From Rhyacophila brunnea (Eukaryota; Arthropoda; Insecta; Trichoptera; Rhyacophilidae): a stretch of 64,000 bases of DNA. The stretch is from NCBI GenBank assembly GCA_022495005.1, contig JAGYXB010000562.1, positions 62,001 through 126,000 of the forward strand, written 5' to 3'. The position numbers and the translations under genes were made by a program. Below, one piece after another: positions 57,717 to 64,000 of the stretch. Under the pieces are notes generated by a model. It saw only the letters and a program-made list of their open reading frames with translations, made no database searches and was not told the origin of the DNA. Within the stretch, counting starts at the first letter, position 1. The number at the start of each line of letters is the position of its first letter.

Positions 57717-57990
57717 TTTTTCTGGCCGTGATAATAAAATTGTGTACACAAAATCCAGCGTTACGCAGAATGTTATCAGCCAAGTGGTCGAACGCTCTCT
57801 TACGATCACCAAAGTTAAGCACCATCGGGCTCGGATAGTACTTGGATGGGTGGCCGCTTTTATTTTCACAGGAAAAAATAAATCGCACTCGAGTGGATTC
57901 CAATCACTGAAATTACGTTTACCAGCCGAACGTGTTACATTTGTGCCACGGCACGGGACTGCCATAGCGACATTTTTTACTGTTTAATAA
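57717..57990 (+). mobile_element. 5S-rRNA-derived SINE (SINE3-like)
   Basis: The segment 57779-57857 matches eukaryotic 5S rRNA internal sequence: ACGATCACCAAAGTTAAGC, then CATCGGGCTCGGATAGTACTT, then GGATGGGTGGCCGC. These cover the A box, intermediate element and C box of the type 1 polymerase III promoter. The 5' quarter of 5S is diverged, and a non-5S body follows to about 57990. This fits a 5S-headed SINE better than a 5S gene. The outer boundaries are approximate. Confidence 0.72.
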
Positions 57991-59679
57991 CTGCTTTACA
58001 ACTTAAATCAAATATACGTAATTAAATTATAAATAATATATGGCGTAATAATCTTATTTAATTTTTATTTTAACTTTTCAAGTATAAATAAGTAGGTAGT
58101 TACTTCAGAATTTCCCCAATTCGTGGAATTTGGGTCACAGGTTTCGATGTAACCTTACCAGGTAAAAGGACAATAATTTCGCTAGGTTTTTTCAGTTAAA
58201 ATGCTATTCATAATTTTTTCGTTATATGTTTATTGTGAACTTAACGATAGGTGATAAAGTTTCACCTAATTTATTGTATTAATTTATTATATAAGTTAGA
58301 ATTATGAATTGTATTCATCGTCAGTGTGTATTTACCTTTTAGTGAATGCACATAGTACCCGAAGATGCCGAAAGGCGAAACTCGGTCCGCAAAAACTACT
58401 CAAAAGGAATAGTACAAAACTTCAATTCATTAGTATTCATTCTTTTAGTTTACTTACATTCAAATATATAGGCATGTTGAATTTTTGAGAGGTTATTAAG
58501 AGAAGAAGGTAGTAAAATATTTGCTTAGGTAGAACCAAAGAACAGATAATAAATAGAATACCGATATGCTATATTCAATACGCCGCATGTTGATGCAGGG
58601 TTTTTGAATGTGTGAGTGTCATACAAAAATGGAGGACGCATTATGCACGTGCAATAGTGTGTGTAATACACCAACATTAAATAATCCCTGGATAGAACAT
58701 AATATTAAAAGTATATTTACATTACAAGTTTTTGGTAGGTAGGTAACTAATATTGTATTATTAGTTTCCTACATTTATTCCTTTATTTTTATGGAAAGTA
58801 ATAAATATTTTATGTACTTTTCGTATGTTATTTGAGATGAATATGTACGTTATATTATGTTATTTAAATATCATAAGTAGGAATATAAAATACCCATACG
58901 ATATATATGTTTATGCACTGCATTTTGTTTGTATATAATTAAAATGTATTATCTAAAATAGGTTGTCATTAAAAATAAAAGTGTATTATTATAAATGTTG
59001 TCGTTTTATTTATCAATTTTGCTTGGTTTTTAGTTGCATAATATTTTGTTTTATTTTATTTTTATATTTAATATACTGTCTTTCCATCAAGGCTGTGAGG
59101 AAAATCATAATATGTAAGTATTATTATAAAAATATGACCTAGCAAAATAAATAGTGAATATTATGAATTAATATTATAAGAAGGCCATCAACCTACTGAA
59201 ATATTTATAGCAGATTATTTTCTTAAATATTTAAAGATATTTTTATTTATCTTAAAACACACTTTAAGATGTATTGTTTTAAACTAAGAAAAGGCGGACA
59301 GAATATTATTTTCATTCAAACTGGCTCAATTTAACTAAATAACTAGAGACAGGCAAAAAACTTAAGAAATAAAAAACAATAGCTTTAGTGTTTTATGGTT
59401 GTACTCGTATTTTAAATCATATACTTACATTTAATAAACTTAAAAGAAGTAGCCATATGCATACATTTCTGTAAAGTTGAGCTTTGCATAATAAATACTT
59501 AATAATACCTTTTATAGGGACACCTACAGATTTGTTAATATAAATAGAAACAGGTAAATTAAATTGTGCACATCTTTAAAAGACGAGGAAAGAGTTCCGT
59601 TATTTTTATGAACATCATATATACCTACCTATATACTATACTTGAGTAAAAATGACCAATAAAGTTAATAATTCATGAG
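57991..59679. other. AT-rich intergenic sequence
   Basis: No gene is supported. Long AT-rich stretches carry no conserved frame. Confidence 0.5.
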
Positions 59680-59995
59680 GTGAGAGTCACCGTCCTTTAG
59701 ATTGAGGATTATTGATTTGAGTACTTAAGTCCTCGTAAGGGTACCGGAAACCGGTCGTCATGCGCGGCTGATGATGAATGATGCCATAGTAAAGTGATAA
59801 AATTGTTTACATCGAACGCGGAGTAATCGAAATAATTACAATTTCGTTACACTTTAAATGCCTCTCGAACTCAATTCGTGGCAAAGGCTTTCTCACGGAA
59901 AACAAATAAATGCTTTGAATGCGCCACTATTTACGAGTTGAATTTTTTCAAATTATTGTCCGCAGAGGAATCGATACGACGTTCTTCTATGGCTT
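59680..59995 (+). repeat. Interspersed repeat, member 2 (inverted partner 27840-28180)
   Basis: Reverse-complement match to 27840-28180 across the whole segment; no coding frame. Confidence 0.65.
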
Positions 59996-60391
59996 ATTCT
60001 TCCCCACTATTTTATTAAAATTTTTAACTCAATAGCCTGAAGGCTATCGGAAAAATAACAACATTTCTGGCGAATCACAGTCCAGTTATATTATGATGAC
60101 ATTTACGTTTAATTTTATACTACTCGCCAATTGATTGAAAATGTGTTCACATTCAAACATCGAATGCTATACAAATGGCATCTTTTTTACTGAAAATTTT
60201 ACATTGCCCAAAATAGATCGAACACGTATAGATTTTATTTTCTTACAAAATAATCAGAGCTTATTACATATTATAATACTTCTCCTACTCATGAATTCTT
60301 GTGCGTATATTTATTTTTGCAAAAAATAATATGTAATGTAGATAATCTTCTTTTTATCTTTCTATCTATTTACTATATAAGTATGTACTAA
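59996..60391. other. AT-rich intergenic sequence
   Basis: Nothing is recognised. Confidence 0.4.
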
Positions 60392-61135
60392 ATACGTAGG
60401 TAATGATAAACCACCACACTTCTGGTCTAGCTCAATTTCGGTTTTTTTGAAGGTGGGTTTCATTAATTGTTCTGTTATAATTAGCAAACTGTCACTTTTA
60501 TCTTTAGTATCTGGTTTTTCATCTGGATTCTGGATGTGGAGGTGAATAAATAACACACCGGAATTGTTTTGGAAACGGCAAGGTATATTTAAGTTAATAT
60601 TATATAATCGTTACATTTTTTAATAATTTATTTTACGGAAGACGAAATGTATGCGCTTGCGATTTGGCTGTTTTCAGAATACCGCCCGCCATCTTGTGTT
60701 TTGCTTTCAACGAAAGCGTTCTCGAAAAACGGCGACGTTGCAATATCTCCAACGGTCATAATTTACGGCATTGCCGGCTCGGCTCTCTTATCATTATTTT
60801 TATTTCGGAATCAGCGCTTTACATTTATTTTGTACGGCGCACTTACGCGTTATTACAACGTAGTGTCCGTACTGCGGAATTTTTATATACATCTTAATTT
60901 TAAATATTTTACGATCTAGTTATGAAGTACCACTCTTTTTCTTCTCCTTGCACTATCTAACATTCCTCTCTCTCATTCACAATACAAGTTATTACAATTT
61001 ATTGGCGTTTTGTCTACACATTCTACTGACATGTTTTACTCATTTGTTTGCTTATGTTTAATTGGCAAAAGCCCAATACCATTCGTCGTCTCGCATACCT
61101 TCTGGTGTGTTTACCCTGGTTTTCCACGGACCATA
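60392..61135 (+). repeat. Interspersed repeat, member 2 (partner 42903-43800)
   Basis: Colinear with 42903-43800. It differs by an insertion near 60765-60790 and by many substitutions that break any shared frame. Confidence 0.65.
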
Positions 61136-61971
61136 TCTGCAATAATATAATGAGACTAGCTATTTTTCTGCAAAATTAAACCGTATTTCTCGCGTATAAC
61201 GCACAGTAGAACCTCAATTTTATATTAACTTAACTATGAAACGTTATAGCATCATGTTGCAACACGGTTAAACATATTTTCTATTAAATTAACTAAAAAT
61301 AATTACCACTAGCTTTATATGTAAGACAAAAACACTATATTTCAGCAACACGTGTTATTAGTTTTTAAATGAATGTAGGTAATCATTCAAATCAATATTT
61401 ACAGACGAGGTTTCAAAAAATATTTAATCCAGCCGTAGAAATTTTGTCTAACTCTAACGCATATTGCGAAATTATAAGCGTGCCGAATGCTTTCTAATTC
61501 GCACTTATGGTTCGTTTTTATTCGGGTCTTGGGTAAACCCCAAAACATAGGCTTTTTTAATGAGTTTCAGAAGTATTTTATTATGTTTAATGAGATGTTC
61601 ATTTATATTGATTGTGAGTGATGATCCTGGGATGCCGATATCGGCAGACTGAAAGCGTCTTCCGTCATATGCGGTTTTTCGTGCTTCCGATATAAAAGCA
61701 GCTTTAGTGTCCCTGCGACATAGCCTTAATTGACCTTAATGGGTTAAGGTTTGTTCGGAACGGGCGTGTGTTGCTTGATTTTTGATACATAGTCAACATC
61801 GCTGGGAAGTATGGCCACTCCAATTTTGGCCCCTAACATAGACACAATTTTTCAAAAGGTCTACGTTCTTAAGTGTTGCGATACTCCTTTAATGTAAAAA
61901 AAAAATTATATTCCTACTAAGATCAATATGCATTTTTATGTATCTTTCGTTTTTATGTAAAATTCGTATTG
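61136..61971. other. Intergenic sequence downstream of the - strand gene
   Basis: No gene is seen. On the - strand an ATTAAA lies about 80-90 bases after the stop of the gene (near 61886) and could serve as polyadenylation signal. On the + strand GATATAAAAGCAG near 61689 resembles a TATA box without a gene behind it. Confidence 0.4.
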
Positions 61972-63432
61972 TTAAGGTTTTCCACTATAATGTTGTCTCA
62001 ATTTATGCCTATTGAGGTAATCAATTTGATTAAACTTTTTAAAACACACATCGCATTGATGTGATTTTTCACCATTATGTGTTATTTTATGTATTTTGAG
62101 AACATGAATTCGAAGGAACTTTTTTAAACACACGTCGCATTGATGTGGTTTTTCTCCAGTATGTGTCATTTTATGTTTCTTGAGATCACTGATTCGAAGG
62201 AACTTTTTAAAACACATATCGCATTGATGTGGTTTTTCTCCGGTATGTGTCATTTCATGTTTCTTGAGATCACTGATTCGAAGGAACTTTTTTAAACATA
62301 CAACGCATTGATGTGGTTTTTCTCCAGTATGTGTCATTTTATGTTTTTTGAGATCACCAATTCGAAGGAACTTTATTAAACACACATCGCATTGGTGTAG
62401 TTTTTCACCAGTATGTGTCATTTTATGTATTTTGAGAGCACCGACTTGCAAAAATGTTTTAAAACAAACATCACACTGATGTGGTGTTACACCAGTATGT
62501 GTCATTGTATGTATTTTGAAATAATGAGTTTGTGCGAATGTTTTAAAACACACATCGCATTGGTGTGGTTTTTCAACAGGATGTATCATTTTATGTATTT
62601 TGAGTTCACTATTTGTAATGAATTTTTTAAAACACACATCGCACTGATGTGGTTTTTCACCAGTATGCGTCATTTTATGTTTTTTGAGATCACCAATCCG
62701 AAGGAAGTTTTTAAAACACACATCGCATTGATGTGGTTTTTCACCAGTATGTGTCATTTTATGTGTTTTAAAGGCACTTATATTCCGGATTTTTTTAAAA
62801 CAGACATCGCATTGATAAGGTTTTTCACCAGTATGTGTCATTTTATGTATTTTGAGAGCACTCATTTCCCGGATTTTTTTAAAACACACATCGCATTGTG
62901 GTCTTTTAACAGTATGTGTCATTTTATGTTTATTGAGATCACCAATTCGAAGGAACTTTTTAAAACACACATCGCATTGATGTGGTTTTTCACCGGTATG
63001 TGTCATTTTATGTATTTTAAAGGCACTTATTTTCCGGATTTTTTTAAAACAGACATCACATTGATGTGGTTTTTCACCAGAGTTCGTCTTATATGACTTA
63101 AGATGCTGAGACTTTGTGCACGAACTGAAGTGACAATTTAGATCATTTAAAGATTCAAACACTCCACAACAATCATTGCAAATAAAGTTACGTGGAAAAT
63201 ATGTTACTTTTCTCAATATAATGCGAACCACCTTTGGCAAGAATATTTTTTTAACTTCTTTTTTGACGTTTTGTTTATCTATTAGTATCTCTAAATGCTG
63301 TTGCCTCATATCTTTGATAATATTGGTTTCATTTACTATTTTGTTGTAGGCCATGTTTCTGTCAACTGTATCTTTTCTAATGATAGCCAGTGGTTTACTG
63401 TGACTTACTGTAAAAGATTGCTGAGTAGACAC
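61972..63432 (-). CDS. Poly-zinc-finger protein, - strand paralog (3' exon)
   Basis: The exon starts after a TTTTTGTAG acceptor (63434-63433) with VSTQQSFTVS; the true start lies in an upstream exon outside the window. A basic linker of about 85 residues precedes an N-terminal C-x2-C-x12-H-x3-C finger (CNDCCGVF...HFSSC). Thirteen C2H2 fingers with HTGEKPHQ linkers and a CDVCFKK core follow, and the last has H-x4-H. One linker is shortened (TVKRPQC). No internal stop. Helices alternate between IRKISAFKIH-like and FLRIGDLKKH-like types, again suggesting block duplication. The likely role is nuclear DNA binding. The upstream intron shares sequence with copies 2 and 4, so it belongs to the same gene lineage. 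Confidence 0.87.
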   Translation of the reverse strand: MSTQQSFTVSHSKPLAIIRKDTVDRNMAYNKIVNETNIIKDMRQQHLEILIDKQNVKKEVKKIFLPKVVRIILRKVTYFPRNFICNDCCGVFESLNDLNCHFSSCTKSQHLKSYKTNSGEKPHQCDVCFKKIRKISAFKIHKMTHTGEKPHQCDVCFKKFLRIGDLNKHKMTHTVKRPQCDVCFKKIREMSALKIHKMTHTGEKPYQCDVCFKKIRNISAFKTHKMTHTGEKPHQCDVCFKNFLRIGDLKKHKMTHTGEKPHQCDVCFKKFITNSELKIHKMIHPVEKPHQCDVCFKTFAQTHYFKIHTMTHTGVTPHQCDVCFKTFLQVGALKIHKMTHTGEKLHQCDVCLIKFLRIGDLKKHKMTHTGEKPHQCVVCLKKFLRISDLKKHEMTHTGEKPHQCDMCFKKFLRISDLKKHKMTHTGEKPHQCDVCLKKFLRIHVLKIHKITHNGEKSHQCDVCFKKFNQIDYLNRHKLRQHYSGKP

Positions 63433-64000
63433 CTACAAAAATAGTTGGTATTTTCAATTCAATAATATTAAAATAAATAAACTATGACTGTATTCCCTGA
63501 TATTGTGTGGATACTATGTGTTTTGACATTTAATTGCTATTATTATAAAATGGATGTTGTTTTTGCTTATATAGAACTTGCGAAAGGTATATATATATAA
63601 AGGATAATAAAGCTTCAAAATTATATAAATAGATTATCTACAACGTTTAAGGAATGTTTAGTATAATGCTTTGAAAATACCATAAAACCTCCATTTTTAC
63701 CTTCGTTGGGCATGTGGGCCTTTTATGGTTTTATTAATAAGGATATTTGCCGCATATGAAGTGAGACCAATTTAGAAGAATCCCTACATCCATTGTATCC
63801 ACAAAAAACGTAACATTTGGCGCGGTTGACACGATAGTGGCGTCATCGAAAGATATTTCTTAAAAAATATGACCTGGGCTTGGGTTACGGTCAATGGAGA
63901 TCGTTACCTTCTAACATATATCCCAAAATCATGTACAAATGTTACCCAATGGCATATTTAGATCTTTCAAATAAAAATTAAATAAAAAGACAACCTTTAT
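63433..64000 (-). other. Upstream intron of the - strand paralog
   Basis: 63585-63722 is the reverse complement of intron sequence in copy 4 (53645-53785) and copy 2 (17366-17475), including ACGTTGTAGATAATCTAT and ATAATTTTGAAGC. The rest holds no gene. Confidence 0.65.

Noticed and set aside
57779..57857. Functional 5S rRNA gene
   Set aside because: The 5' part of 5S is diverged, the 3' end is missing and there is no T-run terminator at the right place.
42903..61135. The two related repeats as LTRs of one 17 kb retroelement
   Set aside because: They are too diverged, enclose a zinc-finger gene and unrelated transposons, and lack TG...CA ends and target duplications.
62413..63096. 227-codon + strand ORF
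   Set aside because: It is the antisense shadow of the - strand zinc-finger array and shows only the complement of the finger repeat.

Overview
This window looks like AT-rich nuclear DNA of an insect, most probably a moth or butterfly (inference). The reasons are C2H2 zinc-finger exons with GT-AG introns, RTE-type LINEs with (GAT)n tails, a Helitron with the classic lepidopteran termini, frequent TAGGTA/TACCTA words, and many small transposons. No bacterial-style genes, rRNA operons, intact tRNA genes or CRISPR arrays were found.

The main content is one family of poly-zinc-finger genes, in four tandem + strand copies and one more distant - strand paralog. Each copy has a short 5' coding exon of 44-49 codons carrying VKVE/IKQE-type motifs, which match the SUMO-attachment consensus. 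A 2.1-3.1 kb phase-0 intron follows, then a large exon starting FVPGNS that encodes an acidic linker, one canonical finger, one degenerate finger and a long array of 28-residue (84 bp) C2H2 fingers. Copy 1 (exon 1124-1255, array 4367-9143) is a pseudogene. Copy 2 (17067-17213, 19806-21689) is open for about 18 fingers. Copy 3 (34687-34818, 36971-41809) is badly broken. Copy 4 (52418-52549, 55564-57225) is open for 15 fingers before a one-base frameshift in an A run. The - strand paralog (63432-61972) is open throughout its array; its 5' exon lies beyond the window. Its upstream intron shares sequence with the introns of copies 2 and 4. Orphan 5' exons at 13838, 15805 and 16020 are additional N-terminal modules.

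Layout: 1-10.6 kb is copy 1 with an RTE LINE 3' end upstream and a hAT remnant downstream. 10.6-16.8 kb holds piggyBac-like and LINE remnants plus the orphan exons. 16.9-22.9 kb is copy 2. 23.1-28.7 kb is a transposon cluster: a 254 bp MITE, a 1.24 kb inverted-repeat element, a truncated Helitron and several interspersed repeats. 29.6-42.3 kb is copy 3, whose upstream RTE LINE is split by a 3.1 kb DNA transposon with a 4 bp target duplication. 42.4-48.9 kb is a nested repeat block separating copy 3 from its own 3' tail, which reappears at 48.9-49.35 kb. 50.2-57.7 kb is copy 4. 57.8-61.9 kb is noncoding and contains a 5S-rRNA-derived SINE and repeats. 62.0-64 kb is the - strand paralog.

In each open gene, the 5' module could recruit SUMO-dependent repressors while the finger array reads DNA (inference). 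The arrays change by gain and loss of whole 84 bp fingers, including four-finger and seven-finger blocks. Shared and private transposon insertions give a relative history of the duplications: RTE in copies 1, 3 and 4; tRNA-SINE in 1 and 4; hAT remnant in 1, 2 and 3.
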